From Haemonchus contortus (lineage: Eukaryota > Nematoda > Chromadorea > Rhabditida > Trichostrongylidae): DNA of 64,000 bases. This document shows positions 13,401-25,508 of the stretch, one piece after another (the first letter of the stretch is position 1; the number at the start of each line of letters is the position of its first letter). The translations under genes were made by a program, and so were the position numbers. The notes beneath the pieces are model-generated. The model was given only the letters and a program-made list of their open reading frames with translations. It was not told the origin of the DNA and did no database searches. Location: contig LS997566.1 of NCBI GenBank assembly GCA_000469685.2, positions 2,924,925-2,988,924 of the forward strand, given 5' to 3'.

Positions 13401-14142
13401 AGCATGATGTGCTCTCTGGACCACCAAGAAGGCGTTATACCTTTGAAATGAAATGAAAAAAAGGGAAAAAATGAAAACGACGTCGAGAAAAGACAGGTTA
13501 AACCTTCAAACTGACGGAACAAACTCCAGAAAATCGTCAAAGTTTCATGTCTCTGGTTTATCCATTCTCCCAAATGATCTGCTGTTCCATGACCTGCACT
13601 GCTCGATGCCTTCCCCATCACCACCACCACCACCACCACCACATTCTTCTCTGTTCCCTCCTAATGATATATATTTTCTTAGAAGGAACAGTAGAAACTA
13701 CGATACACACGTATGGTATATGAGCTTGGCCCTCTCAGAATCGTCAGACGCAGACCGTGAGCCTCGAACAGCTCGGAACGGGTTCCACCGTCGGTCGCGG
13801 GAATGCGGTCCCACCAAGAGGTCTAGATCCTGTTAGACCTAGTTTTTATTTTTTGGCTTTTAGCGTAAAAGATTGAAGCTAGGATTGAGTTCTGGTAAAG
13901 CGGTGAGCTTAGCTGCATCCAAAATACCCAAAGGGATTTGATCCCACTTTCAGGGATCGATGCTGATCAGTATGCAGCATTCCCCCCCCCCCTTCAGAAT
14001 GCCTGAGGCAATCTCTTACTGTCTGAACTCTCGCACTCAGTGATCCTTATCAGTAGGAACAATAAAAGATACGGTACTGATCTTGATCACCTGCAATTGA
14101 GGGGCTCGGCTCAACGGCCGAGTCCACACTCCATATTACTGG
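10490..14142 (+). repeat. 3662-bp tandem unit, copy 3 (last ~9 bp missing)
   Basis: Third copy. It follows the unit until the sequence ATATTACTGG at 14142, then breaks into a (TAT)n tract about 9 bp before the unit would close. The end of the direct array therefore coincides with the unit boundary, which suggests that boundary is a recombination or insertion point. Confidence 0.88.
11224..11924 (+). repeat. ~37-bp minisatellite in copy 3
   Basis: Same array as at 3900-4600, displaced by 7324 bp. Confidence 0.85.
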
Positions 14143-14150
14143 AATGTCAA

Positions 14151-14202
<52 letters not shown>
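14151..14202. repeat. (TAT)n microsatellite
   Basis: About 17 uninterrupted TAT repeats. They sit exactly at the breakpoint where tandem copy 3 ends, flanked by GGAATGTCAA and GGAATATT. Confidence 0.95.
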
Positions 14203-14237
14203 GGAATATTATTGCTCTATCCTGTCCAAAACCCGAG

Positions 14238-14830
14238 ATGAAACCGGACAGAAGCCCGCTCCACACTTTACGTTGCACGGTCCGAGTGCATCATAGAGGG
14301 CTTTTCCTAGGTTGGCAACTCCATGGACAACAAGGCTTGGTTCCAGTTCCGAGTAGGTGCAGCGATTTTCAGAGTAACAGAGGAATTTTGCAAAACTTCT
14401 AAAAAAATAATTACGGGTTTGGTTCAGTTCAGTTGTAGTCCAAGGCGTCCGGAACCGGCAAAGGTGGAGTAGTAAGGGTTCAACTACTACACCGTCTGAT
14501 TGAATGTTGAATGAATTTAAGAGGAAAGACATCTGCCTTACTTCGATTTCAAACGCTTAGTGTGTGACGCCTTCAACAGGCGATGATCCACCATTCACTT
14601 TCGACCATTTACTCTATCTCAATTATTCCTAGTTGATATGTGGAGAACGAGGTGCGGACGTGTATTGCGAACATTTTTTTCAACATCCTTACTGTTATGA
14701 GATTCATCGATGTGTATTTTGTCGGTACAATATAAAAAAAGGATCTTCGCGCTAAATCGAGCCCATACAAGAAACCCATGACCTCACAATCATCGCTAAA
14801 ACCCTTACCCGCTGCGCCACTGATCCACAT
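14238..14830. repeat. Second copy of the 1234-1700 repeat
   Basis: Direct repeat of 1234-1700 with an insertion around 14325-14450. Part of that insertion is the reverse complement of about 190-220. The minus strand near 14805-14825 has TGGCGCAGCGGG, an excellent tRNA A-box match, so a tRNA-derived module ends this repeat too. Confidence 0.7.
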
Positions 14831-17800
14831 GCCTACCGTTCCAATTGAAAATGGTCGCGCAGTGTCTCACGACCATTGCCTGCACTTGTTCTAGCCAAAT
14901 TAACCAGTAACGTAGAACGTCATGAGGCAGAGGTGAAGCGGGGAGTGAGTCGAGAATCTCATATGGGACATGGGCAAGGGCGATGTAGGAGTGGTCCTTT
15001 CCCACTACGCTCGAATCAAAATTGATGTGCCCGGACGACAATTCCGATGAAAGTGTCGTCGATGGTTGCACATGGTTACTGCCTGGGAGGTGGGCGGGGC
15101 CTCGGCGTTCAGCTTTTCCGAATCTTTTTACGAAGTTCCGGAAATAAGAAGGGTTTCTGCACATTTGCACAGAGGGCATTCCGGAAGGATGGAGGAAAAG
15201 CGTGTGGGCGACTCGCTCCAAGCACGCTTGCGCCAAAATTGTTAGACCAGCCGTAGTGGATCAACAAAGTATGTAGGTGGTCGGGCTGTTCTGTTCCAGC
15301 TTTTCCAGGGGTTCCCAGGTGGGCGGGGCCTCGAAATGTCGTCGATGGTTGCACATGGTTACTGCCTGGGAGGTGGGCGAGTCCAGTAATATGGAGTGTG
15401 GACTCGGCCGTTGCGCCGAGCCCCTCAATTGCAGGTGATCAAGATCAGTACCGTATCTTTTATTGTTCCTACTGATAAGGATCACTGAGTGGGAGAAAAC
15501 AGACAGTAAGAGATTGCCTCAGGCAATCTGAAGATAGGGTGATGGACGGGGGGGAGGGGGTGCTGCACATTGATCAGCATCAATCCTCGACATAGGGATC
15601 AAATCCCTCTAGATCTTTTGGATTTAGCTAAGCTAACCGCTTTACTAAATCCCAAACCTAGCTTCAATACCTTTTATTGGAAGTCAAAAAAATAAAAACT
15701 AGCTCTAGCAGGATCCAGGCTTTTTGGAGGGACCACATTCCCGCAGCCGCCGGGGGAGTCCGTTCCGAGTTGTCCAAGGCTCACAATATGCATCTGACGC
15801 TTCTGAGCTCATATACAATACGTGTGTATCGTAGTTTCTTCTGTTCTTTCTAAGAAAATGTATATCATTAGGAGGGAACAGAGAAAAATGTTGTGGTGGT
15901 GGTGGTGGGGAAGGCATCGAGCAGTGCAGGTCATGGAACAGCAGATCATTTGGCAGAATTGATAAACCAGAGACATGGAACTTTGACGATTTTCTGGAGT
16001 TTGTTCCGTCAGTTTGAAGGTTTAACCTGCCTTTTCTCGACGTCGTTTTCATTTTTTCCCTTTTTTTCATTTCATTTCAAAGGTATAACGCCTTCTTGGT
16101 GGTCCAGAGAGCACATCATGCTGGGAAGTGGTCCTGATTCCGAAATTCTAGATTGCCCTGTACCATTTCGAATTTATTTGTGTCTGTTTACCTGTTTTCT
16201 TTTTTTTTATCTTATTTTCCAAATTATCGAGAGTTTTCTTGAACATTTACTGACCGTTCTAAAAAATTTTGCACAGGATCGTTTCCATCATTTGGCAACA
16301 AAACTACGTCTTTCCATCATATTTTGAAGGTTCTGACTTTTTTCTTCTTTCATTCTTCATTATTCTTTCCTTCATGCCTCTACGATACCAATTTACTTGC
16401 AGGCTGCCGCTCTCACCAGCTAAGCCATTGAAAGCTGTTGAGTACGGGAAATCTCCAAGCAACAATCAGTGTTACAAGGTCAGAAAAGATGGAAGAAATG
16501 AGTTGGAAGGGGATTGGAAGAGATTTTTCTGATCTGTGTTAGATTGGCAGGAATATTGGTCTTTTCTAGGCGAGATTGGAGCCTGAAAATTGGAAAACGA
16601 GCTTGCATTGCAAAGATGTTCGATAAATAGCACAAACGATTTATTCAGTAGAGCCATTATAGCATTGGTTTTTGCTTGACGAGGGACTTTTGGTCCGCTT
16701 CAGGTTCTTCGCAGATTTTTGAGTGCGGAAGCACACATGTCGTCATTGTAGACACCGCATCGGGACACTTCAGCAACGGTTTTCCTCCGTTGGGCACAAA
16801 ATCCCTCGTGGCGATCCAAGAGTTTCTGAAAGAAAGGATCTCAGAACTATAGACATATGAAAAACTGCACAAAGAGAAAAACCAAACATGTCGGGAAATG
16901 GTCCGGTTGCTAGTAGTGAAATTTTCCTTCGAAAAAAAACCTGATTTTTTTTGTTCTCAAAAGCTATAAGCCAGGAAACTTCCACAAAAACATGCTTCTA
17001 CCGTGGTGCGTGGCTTTATTCCCTCCCTATTGGTCAAGAGCAAACGGCAACTATCAACTAGTTATTTCATCGCGCGGCAGTTGGTTAAGGGCAACCCGGA
17101 TTTGTTCTAACAAAATGTGATTATATTAAACATGTATGACCTAGAATTTGGTCACTCTTTAGGGAATAATGAATAAGTTTTGGTGACTATCAACTGTTCA
17201 AATCAGTTGAACTTTAAAGTAAATTTTACACCGGAAACAACAGCTGCATCTGAATGTATGATTATCATAACTGCAAACAACTAGACTTGGGAGGAGTGAT
17301 ACGAAAAAAAACGGAAGCAAAAAATAACGCTCAACTCAAATTCTGTGCCGAGCTATATGCTCCAGCAAGGTTTGATGTAGTTCCAAGTAAGATCAACGAA
17401 ACACGGTTCCTCAACACATAATTTCTAAAGTAAACAAGTTTTCCTATGCATTTAGCAAACACGCAAATTGCTCATTCAGCGAAAAAACCGACATTCGCAG
17501 AGCTAACCTGTTTTATAAGAAAAGTGAGATCCTCGGTCCGAGAGTTAACGATTATTACTCGCGTTGCTAGCTCTAGTAACATGTCCCTGACAATAATTGG
17601 CCTAAAATGGACGAGTTGTTCAGTCGCCAAATTCGAAGTGGGCGAGTTGTCCGACAATTCATTGTAATGTGGACGAGATGTCAGGACGCTTATTTGAAAG
17701 TGGGCGAGCTGTCCGGTTACCCGTTATGAAGTGAACGAGCTTTCCGGGCACTCATTTCGAAGTGGGCGAGTCGTCCAAACACCTATCTGAAAGTGGTCGA

Positions 17801-18500
17801 GTTGTCTGGTTATCTGTTATGAAGTGGAAGAGATGTCCGGTCACCGTCTAAAAAGTGGACTACTTGTCCGTTTGACCGTTATAAGGTGGACGATCTTTCC
17901 GGACACTTATTTCAAAGTGGGCGATTTGCCCAAGCACTTATTACAAAGTGGACGAATTGTCCGGACACCCGTTATGAAGTTCACGAGTTCTCCAAACACT
18001 CATTTCAAAGTGAACGCGTGACCGATATTTGTTTCAAAGTGGACGAGTTCACCGGATACTAGTTTCAAAGTAGACGAGTTGTCAAAACATTTTCAACGTA
18101 GACGATTCGTCCGGATGTTTACCTCAAAGTGGACGAGTTTTCCTGCCACTCAATCGGAATTGGACGAGCTGTCCTGTCATTAATATGGGAGCGGGGGAAT
18201 TATCCTGACACCAAACCAGAAAAGGACGAGTTGACTTGCCACTTTTATAAATTGTGAACTATTCCGGAAGAAGTTGTTTTTTTTATTAAGCAATGGCAAA
18301 ATGAAGTTCAAATAATGTCCGGTCACTGGCTCCGGTTACCGGGCCGCTCTTGCCGCACCCGCCGCGTATCGCAAAATTGCGATTGAAGATGGGAGCACGC
18401 AATCTATGAGTTAGGGAGTCCTTTAATTAGTTACATTTGCTAGCCACTTTCTTCTCTCCCAACGCAATTTTGATCGTCGATTATAGAGAAGACGACATGC
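14830..18500 (-). repeat. Inverted, diverged copy of the 3662-bp unit
   Basis: Read on the minus strand this runs through the unit, from the block near 3656 (at about 18496) through the minisatellite and the (CAC)n tract to the block near 3450 (at about 14830). Substitutions and indels are common. Roughly 220 bp at 15110-15330 are inserted and partly duplicate the neighbouring sequence, and a short deletion lies next to the unit boundary near 15375. Together with the direct array it forms a very large imperfect palindrome. Confidence 0.85.
17620..18250 (-). repeat. ~37-bp minisatellite in the inverted copy
   Basis: Reverse-complement version of the array (GTGGACGAGTTGTCCGG cores). It has fewer and more diverged repeats than the direct copies, so the minisatellite predates the recent tandem amplification. 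Confidence 0.8.
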
Positions 18501-18519
18501 CGTCAACAATCAATTTAAT

Positions 18520-18725
18520 AAACATAAAAACAAAAAGAAGCAGGAAGAAACAATCAAAACCAATCAAAAAAGAAAGGCAATTGACGAAATATAGGGTGTC
18601 CTACTGATTTGTCGGAAGGCGAATTGAGCACGGTAGTTGCAGTTTGAGACCGCGAGATAACTAAAAATGATTAACCGTATGCCGCAAAGCGAACGTTGGA
18701 AATCGGGGAGAAGTCCCGTCACCCC
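18520..18725. repeat. Half copy of a MITE (family 2)
   Basis: Similar to the right half of the element at 31431-31779: shared ACGGTA(G/C)TTGCAGTTTGAG, then GCCGCA...AAAGCGAA and an end resembling GGGAGAAGT. It adjoins the end of the inverted repeat unit. Confidence 0.55.
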
Positions 18726-19062
18726 TGCTCACTTAGAATTGTACGAGTTTACTCGCAAGATTTGCAGATTCTAGTTTGCATATTTACTACACGAAAAAAT
18801 CTGAGTATTCTATATTTGTAAGCAAATCAGGCCACATCAAGATTATTTGGACGTTAACCTACTCGTCGACTCTTTAAAATTGAGTTCAAACTCAAATTTA
18901 AAGTATATCCAGATCGACGTGACTGGTATGATTCGACAAAGACAGTCATTTTTTACAAACAACTTTATTTTAAACACTAACAAAACGACTTGAGAATGCT
19001 CTAATATCTTAAGCTGCTTCAAAGCACCTCCATAATGAGTAGGATATAATAAATACTTCTAT

Positions 19063-22000
19063 CTACATCCTAATAGGCGTTACTCCCATGTACTCCAATC
19101 GCGGACGAATTAATTTTCGAATGTCAAGTTTGCCATTTTGAAGAGGCGATTGGAGAAGATCCTGATCTTTGGCTCGAATCCACAATGTTGATGCTATTTT
19201 TTCACCTTCCCATATAGCACAGCCACCATGAAGGCTATTAAATTCCTGAAAAAAAAATGAATACAGAGAGAACATGGTCGCTTTCGATACATCACATGAT
19301 GTTTGACAGTTATGGTATCTCCATACTGTGGAGACAAATTTTGAGCTTTTCCTTGAAGCCGATTTCAATGTAGTCAACTCCAGTAAAGCTCGAGTCATTC
19401 TTATAGTTCCTATACAACTGCAAACTTCCTTGAGTGACTGAGGGTAGCGAGTAGGTGATTTTTTTCACCCTTAAGGAATATGTGGTGGCACTCCTGGTCA
19501 ATTAAATACATTTCTGAGCGGTTGTGGAGGAGACAACTTATATTTTAGCTCCAACGAATCAAAAAGGTAAGCAGACATAGTCAAATGAGTAGTTCATAAA
19601 CATCAAGTACGTTCACTCTACCTTTTCTCTGGAAACGTTCATATTAGTCCAGAAAACTGCGTCACCAGGTGAAGGCATTACTGTTATCCCTAGGTAGGGA
19701 AAGACGGTGCCTGAAAAATTCATAGAAAGTAGTTTTTTCACTAAGGTGGAGCGGTCCCAGCTGAACTGAACCCATTTCTCTATCTCCGAGAAATCTGAAA
19801 CTCGGGAAAGTTGGAGCAGCTGTAGAAAGGATACTGAAAGGGGTCAAAACCGGAACAGCTCGAACACCTCTTCGCAGTGCATTTCACCCAATTTTAAGCT
19901 CTTCACTAGTCAGATCATATTCAACTGTGTGGTCCCATTTCGTCTTCAGAACTGTTGTCAACGGTATCAGGGATGACTAGACAAAATGTGAGACCGACCT
20001 AAGTGAACACCAGTGCTTTCATCTTTACGCGTGAGTCTGGTGCTAGCTAACCGACTCCAGAGTGTGGGTGGAAGGACTGGGGTGCTCAAGAGGATATTGA
20101 TCTAGGACCTCATCCTTCCAACCATGTAAAGTGCCTCTTTGAGAAATGAAGTAAAAATGTAAATCTTGTCCGTTTACGAACCGCCTCCTTGGGTTGCTGG
20201 CTGGAGCATCAGAAGAAATGTTGCGAATCGATCTCCGTTGACTTTTGTATATGCATCCAATTGTTCTGCAGAAGCGTAATTGAGAAGATCGTAATGAGGC
20301 GCATAGTGTCCACCAGGAACATAGGAGAGTACCTAACTAGGAACATTAACTATAAACTGCTATCAAATATTTTGACAGCCCTCGTACCAAATTATTACCC
20401 GAAAAAGCTCAACTACAAATTTCCCGTACTATACTTATTTTCGTGTGTTTGCATAAGTCACTTCAAAGCGACTTCTCAAGGGCTAAGATTTCTGCGTAAA
20501 AGCAAACTAGATTGAGTAAATAAGTGGTGGTATAATAAACGACGAACAGAAGTCGTATGGTGGTAAGTGGCACACTATCACAGACGCATTGCCTAGGGCT
20601 CGAATTCCGAGTCGGTACTTGCCCAAGCCAACCAAGACTTTCATACCAACGGGGACGGTTAATTGGTGCCGGACTCCTATGCGGGGTGTATCTCGAAAAC
20701 GGGATTGATTAACACCGGAAGACCTTTTCATAACAAGTGACACATTGTAAATTTTAATATAAATAAACGTTTGTTACCTGCCATTGCTCGCTGTACATGA
20801 GATTTACGAATGGTAGCATCGTTTGGACTCGTCTGAACATTTTTGCTACTCCGCTAGTTTCTTCATGTTCGAACCACGTTCCATTGACTCTTCTAGATGG
20901 ACTGGTTTTGAAACTATCCGGCTCCTGTTTTTCATGATCCACCACTAACTAAAAATGCCATTTTACTAGCTATGTTATTCGGGTTAAGCAGCCCTAACAA
21001 ACAATTCTTTGGGAAAATTATAACTTTCACCAAAACAGCACGAGATATTGAGTTTTTACCTCCAGGAGATAACAGAGAGGCTAACAATGATGTCCTCACA
21101 GACTATGAGAGCTGTTACTTTCAAATGCATAGCTTTCCGGTGGAAAGAAATATTAAAATCAACTTCCAGTTCGGGAAGTCTTCATCCATTAGTCTTTATA
21201 ATAAGGATACCTGATTATCGAACTGCCTTCTTCTGGCATCCGCAAGGAAATCGGCAACAAATGTGGCTGGAGCAAAATTCCTGTATATAATGAGAATGGG
21301 ATCTTCACTCAATACTTCGACGTCCAATTTTTGATAGTTGTAAATGTTAGTGTAGCAGAACAGTGCTGTAAGAACTATACTTCAGTGAGTTCTGCCTAGA
21401 TCACCTTTTCACGGACATAAATTCAGTTTGGCCTAGTTTCCAGGCTATAGAATTCTTAAACCTTGCAGCTTTTGCAGTGAAAATGTAGCCTTAAATATAT
21501 AAAACGATAAGCGTAAATGTTCGACTCTCGACAAATCTTGGCATAGCTTTGCATTAATTTTTTATTAAAATCTTATAAAATTGACATACAACGATATTTT
21601 TTCAAGAGGGAACCAACTTTTGCTCATATCTTGAGCAAGCTCCACCTACACTAGCCCGAGTTGTAAGTAAATAAATGAGTTTCATAAAGCAAAAAGGATG
21701 AATACTGTAACGAGCACCTTTGTTGCAAATCTCAGTTGAGTAATGTTGAGTTCAGGGCTTTTGAAGGGAATCTGGGGTAGCATTCGTGACTCTGAAGGGC
21801 ATAGTCCAAAACAGAGGAAGAACCGGTCTCAGACATCTGCACGGAGCACCAGCTGCATGCCTATCGGAAAACCACGTGCGGTATCAGTATTTCGAAACAA
21901 TTCCATTGCATCAGTTATGTGCTGATCCATTATTTATGTCACAGAACCTGTCTTATACAGTGCGTTTCATAATTATAAGGTCACCCTCAATTTTTGCACT

Positions 22001-23805
22001 TTCAAAAAAAGTAATCATTAAGGATTTTTTCTAGCATCATGAACGGATTCCCTAGCACGAATAACCTAGGTATCCGTTGCTGAGCCGCTGCTGCATTCTT
22101 CTGAACTTTTTTAGAACAGTTTATCAGTTTTTGCACCGTTTCATAATTATAAGGTCACCTTGAGAAAGTGAACAATTATTAAGGAAAGAGAGGAAATTTC
22201 GTGTTTGAAGATACTTGTAAAGGTAAGCATGTGTAGCAAAGGCATTTCTAAACCTGACTGTCGACATGGCTCGTGGTCATCTGCTTTCCTCTGATGAGAA
22301 GGCTCATCATGAAGGTGGGCTCCGTACTCGAGCCATTTCCAGGCAACTAGAGAGATCCCCTTGGTCCATTCGGAGATTTCTAGAGAGTCCTCATGTCCTT
22401 AGATATAACACCGACTGTGGACACCCATGAAAGATTACTACCCGTGACGAGCGGAAAATTCTGAGGACTGTTTCCAACAGTACGTCCTCCTTGAACCAGA
22501 TCCGATCGGAATTAAACCTCTCTGTGTCGAAAACTACAGTCTGGAGAGCAGTGAGAAGATGCGAGAACATCACCAGGCAAGCAATGGAGAAGGTGCCACG
22601 AATCACCGATCGTCACAAAGAGGCTCGACTCGGATTTGCAAAGATGAACCTGGGGAGAGATTGGGCAAAGGTAGATCTGCATCGAAATCTCACCATAGAG
22701 CGCTATAATTCCTACTCAGGTCGTCTTTTCGGATGAAAAGAAATTAAATCTGACGGAAACAAGCGGTACTAACGCGACTTGAGGAAGGAACCAGTCTACT
22801 TCAGCCGTCGCAGTTTTGGTGGAGGAAGCCTATGGTGCGGGGTGCGTTCTGCAATGATGTCGTGTTGTCGTGAGCTGCAGTATGGATTTCAAGGATTACC
22901 AGAAAGTCTTGGAGCATCATCTAGTACCTTTTCTATGCCATCGCCGTCACCTCAACTATGTCTTTCAACAAGATAACGCCTACAATCATGTGAGCCGTGC
23001 AACGGATGAGTGGCTGCAATGCCAATAAATAAGCGTCCTACCATGGCCAGCCTGCAGTCCCGACCTCAGTCGGATGGAACATATCTGGGACATAATATTC
23101 AGACAAGTTTATGAGAATAACCGTCAGTTCCAGGGCAAAGAAGAGCTGAAGCGAGCACTTATCGAAGCATGGAGAGCAACCGATGAGGAACATCTTCGAA
23201 ACCTAGTTTCTAGTATGCCACACAGGCTCTTTGATGTTGCTCTTAAACAAGGAGGAGCTATAGATTGTTAACTGTTGTACATATGCCATTAACATTGATA
23301 AATCATTTACTTCCTCAGGGTGACCTTATAATTATGAAACGGTGCAAAAGCCGACACTATCTTTAAAAAATTCGTAAAAAATTTTAGGTGAAAGATATTG
23401 CGACCAAAATTTGTGTACGGAGGTACATTGTGACGAGGAATCTACCAGTGTTTGCCAAAAAATTCCATTCTGGCTGCTTTCTCCGGAATCACAAAAATCT
23501 GGGGTGACCTTATAATTATGAAACGCACTGTATGAGGTTTGTTGGAGAAATAGATCACTGCTAGACGTCCCGGCTAAAACCAGTTTGACTAGTTACCCAC
23601 TTTCACTACTTGTATGAGGCTTTACCAGGATTCCATTCAGTCTAAGCTCTCTTCACTTACATTCATTCAGCCGCCCTGGCGTTTCGCATAAATCCAGATC
23701 GTCTTGATGCCAGTATTCGTCCCCAAGGAAGGGCGTCATCGCATCAGCCACGTCGCCACCGATCGAGTACAGCAATAAAGAAACTATCACAGTATTGAAA
23801 ATCAT
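19063..23805 (-). CDS. Prolyl 4-hydroxylase-like secreted 2OG/Fe(II) oxygenase, gene 1
   Basis: Six exons join in phase to give 297 aa: 23661-23805, 21211-21365, 20778-20948, 20182-20332, 19622-19710, 19063-19245. The protein starts with a hydrophobic signal peptide (MIFNTVIVSLLLYSIGG). The catalytic domain then matches the C-terminal half of collagen prolyl 4-hydroxylase alpha: GGHYAPHYD supplies the HxD iron ligands, GGGTVFP follows, and LHGGCAIWEGEK supplies the distal His and, ten residues on, the Lys that binds 2-oxoglutarate. All key residues are present. The N-terminal peptide-binding and dimerisation part of the classic alpha subunit (over 500 aa in full) is absent, so this is a short form. 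It probably hydroxylates prolines in secreted proteins in the ER; the substrate is inferred. The donor of exon 4 is GTTCGT, which is weak but in phase. Intron 1 carries a transposon and intron 3 a SINE. Confidence 0.88.
20590..20735 (+). repeat. SINE-like repeat, internally deleted
   Basis: Shares the head (GCCCAAGCCAACCAAGACTTTC) and tail (GGGATTGATTAACACC) of the complete copy at 43080-43340 but lacks the middle. It lies in intron 3 of hydroxylase gene 1. Confidence 0.6.
21958..23530 (+). mobile_element. Tc1-like DNA transposon, 1573 bp
   Basis: Flanked by TA dinucleotides (21956-21957 and 23531-23532). The ends are inverted repeats starting CAGTGCGTTTCATAATTATA. Each end has a second, inner copy of the TTTCATAATTATAAGGTCACC motif in the same orientation (22136-22159 and 23319-23345), about 180 bp inside the tip. 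This is the IR/DR arrangement known from some Tc1-like elements such as Sleeping Beauty. It sits in intron 1 of hydroxylase gene 1 in the opposite orientation and encodes a broken transposase. Confidence 0.92.
22266..23271 (+). pseudogene. Tc1-family transposase, broken
   Basis: Begins MARGHLLSSDEKAHHEGG. A helix-turn-helix pair follows (RTRAISRQLERSPWSIRRFL, then LNLSVSKTTVWRAVRR), then the DDE motifs: FSDEK, FQQDNAYNH and SPDLSRMEHIWD. The three acidic positions are kept. A short intron is likely between GCAAAG (about 22670) and TACTCAG (about 22720), because joining there restores the reading into VVFSDEK. It is inactive: there is an in-frame TGA near 22428, another stop after ETSGTNAT, a frame shift across the GGGS segment, and a TAA before the third motif. 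Confidence 0.85.
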
Positions 23806-23830
23806 TGCGTTGTTCCTGAAAGAGGCAAAA
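23806..23830 (-). promoter_or_regulatory. Probable trans-splice acceptor of hydroxylase gene 1
   Basis: On the minus strand CCTCTTTCAG ends at 23816, eleven bases before the ATG at 23805. No upstream coding exon needs it, so a spliced leader or a 5' UTR intron is the likely use. Confidence 0.5.
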
Positions 23831-24339
23831 TAGCTATGTGAATGAAAAAGTTTAAAACTTGATCACTATAGCTTTGCTATGGATGAATGGAAATGATTGT
23901 CTTTAACCCGAAAAATCCCTTGCGATATCTTGGAGATTCGGAGATTACGTCAAGCCACTTCAGAGCCCGAGAACTTTTTAGAGTTTGTCGAACCCGTTGC
24001 GATGGAGTTGTTACGACTTTGAAGTTTGCCGATCCTACAACGTGCGGGTTTTGAACGCTGTTACTAACAAAGCAACTAATGTTCTTCCCTAAACCTTGTT
24101 CTCTGAAAAGGAAGTAGCAGGTAAAGCAAGTGAGAGCAGTCGAAACGATGATTTAATCCAAAGAGATCATTCGATTGCAGAAAATCCAATAAATAAGCAG
24201 GAAGAGATCCCTATGCGAATACGGGATAAGTAGGACGGAACAGCGATAGCGTCGCAAAAAAAGAGCGTAATCTCAAATACCAAAGGATACTCGAGCTTGA
24301 AGCAAAAGGCCAGCTAGGTTCAGTGACCCACAGTCGAGA
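23831..24339. other. Upstream region of hydroxylase gene 1, nothing recognised
   Basis: No exon or repeat that I can support. It would hold the promoter of the minus-strand hydroxylase gene. Confidence 0.4.
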
Positions 24340-24900
24340 ATGAAGAAAATGGTGGTAAAAGGCTTAGGACGGCTCAATACGTCATTATCTGGAACACGTG
24401 GCCCAACGAGTATGACCAGGAAATCAACAACTGCGGCGATAGGCGAGAAACCCCTTGAATGCGATCGGCTCGGAGGTCCTCATCAGTTTCCAGGCCAACC
24501 AGTTCACGCAACACCCATCCTCACACCCTACAGTTCGGAGGCTGGAGAAGGGACATAGCTCTGGATTGCTGGTAGCTCCTGGTTGGGCGGGGAGCCTATG
24601 AAGCTTCGCGATTGAGTGATGTCAAACAATCCTAATGGTAGAAATCTACTCGTTCTGCTACGGGCCCCACTCCTGATAGGGGGCGAACGTTAGGGGACCC
24701 TAGGACTCCGTCTAACCCTGCTATCAATAACCGAAGAAATAGCATAACCCAAGTAGGAAAATACTAACTTCTGAAGACGGATGAATCTCACAAAAAGGAA
24801 GTACAGAAACAAAAGTCTTGACATACAACGAGTTATATACCAGGAAGTACTCATCCACGCCGAGTATCGCAAGACTGCCGTCCTCCAACCCTGAGAAGAC
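24340..24900 (+). pseudogene. Possible RTE-type retrotransposon 3' remnant
   Basis: The translation TTAAIGEKPLECDRLGGP followed by a Trp/Gln-rich stretch resembles the conserved tail of RTE reverse transcriptase proteins (a W..A...EW.P...RP.GRPP.RW pattern), with frame breaks. No catalytic YADD block is visible. The call rests on this one motif. Confidence 0.3.
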
Positions 24901-25357
24901 CCATCAACCGGCTTCTAATGGATAGCCAGTAGCTCCTGTCTTCTTCAGTACTTTACACCTGCAACGACTTTTGAAGGAAGGACGAGGTAGAACTGCTCTC
25001 AGTCAAGGAGCAAGGATGCAGGTCCGCCGGCGCAGAACTGGCGCTTCGTGAGCTTCAGAATCGGGAGGAGTCGTGATCTTTTCGCCTCGAACGTCACCAT
25101 CACCTTACCTGGGTGTACTATCAGGCGATATCAGAATTCACAGAAATGATGGAATAAATGTAAATATTTCAAATAAATATGAATATTGTTGATAGAAAAG
25201 GAACATTAATAAAGAGCCTAGCCGACGACTGTTGGGTTTCAATTCTCGTGACCGCCATGTCATCAATTTCAGTAGAAAAAAATCGAAGGTAAATGTTCAA
25301 TTTCACCTAAACGACGGATGAAAACATGGCGAACACACAATGTCTCTTAACTCTCAG

Positions 25358-25508
25358 GTCTACCTCAGTAAATGGCCTCAAATTAGAATTTGAACGGCTT
25401 CGAACAAATTCGAAGAAAACTTATGCTAGTCCAGCATTCAGCCGGTTTCTCAACGAAACTATTGACAAAGTCAACTGGAAATCGACGGCTATCGGAACAA
25501 TTGCAAAG
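25358..25508 (+). CDS. Possible single exon, unknown protein
   Basis: An open stretch of 151 bp bounded by the acceptor AACTCTCAG and the donor AAG|GTATTA, reading NGLKLEFERLRTNSKKTY and on to KSTAIGTIAK. It looks more protein-like than its surroundings, but I found no partner exons and no family match. It could be a chance ORF. Confidence 0.2.

Noticed and set aside
14040..14402. ORF with a run of tyrosines
   Set aside because: It is a translation of the (TAT)n microsatellite.
20985..21290. Alternative hydroxylase exon reading LEVDFNISFHRKAMHL on the minus strand
   Set aside because: It does not align with the paralogue, whereas 21211-21365 in another frame matches gene 2 exon 2 (IIYRNFAP against LVYRNFIP) and fits the phases on both sides.
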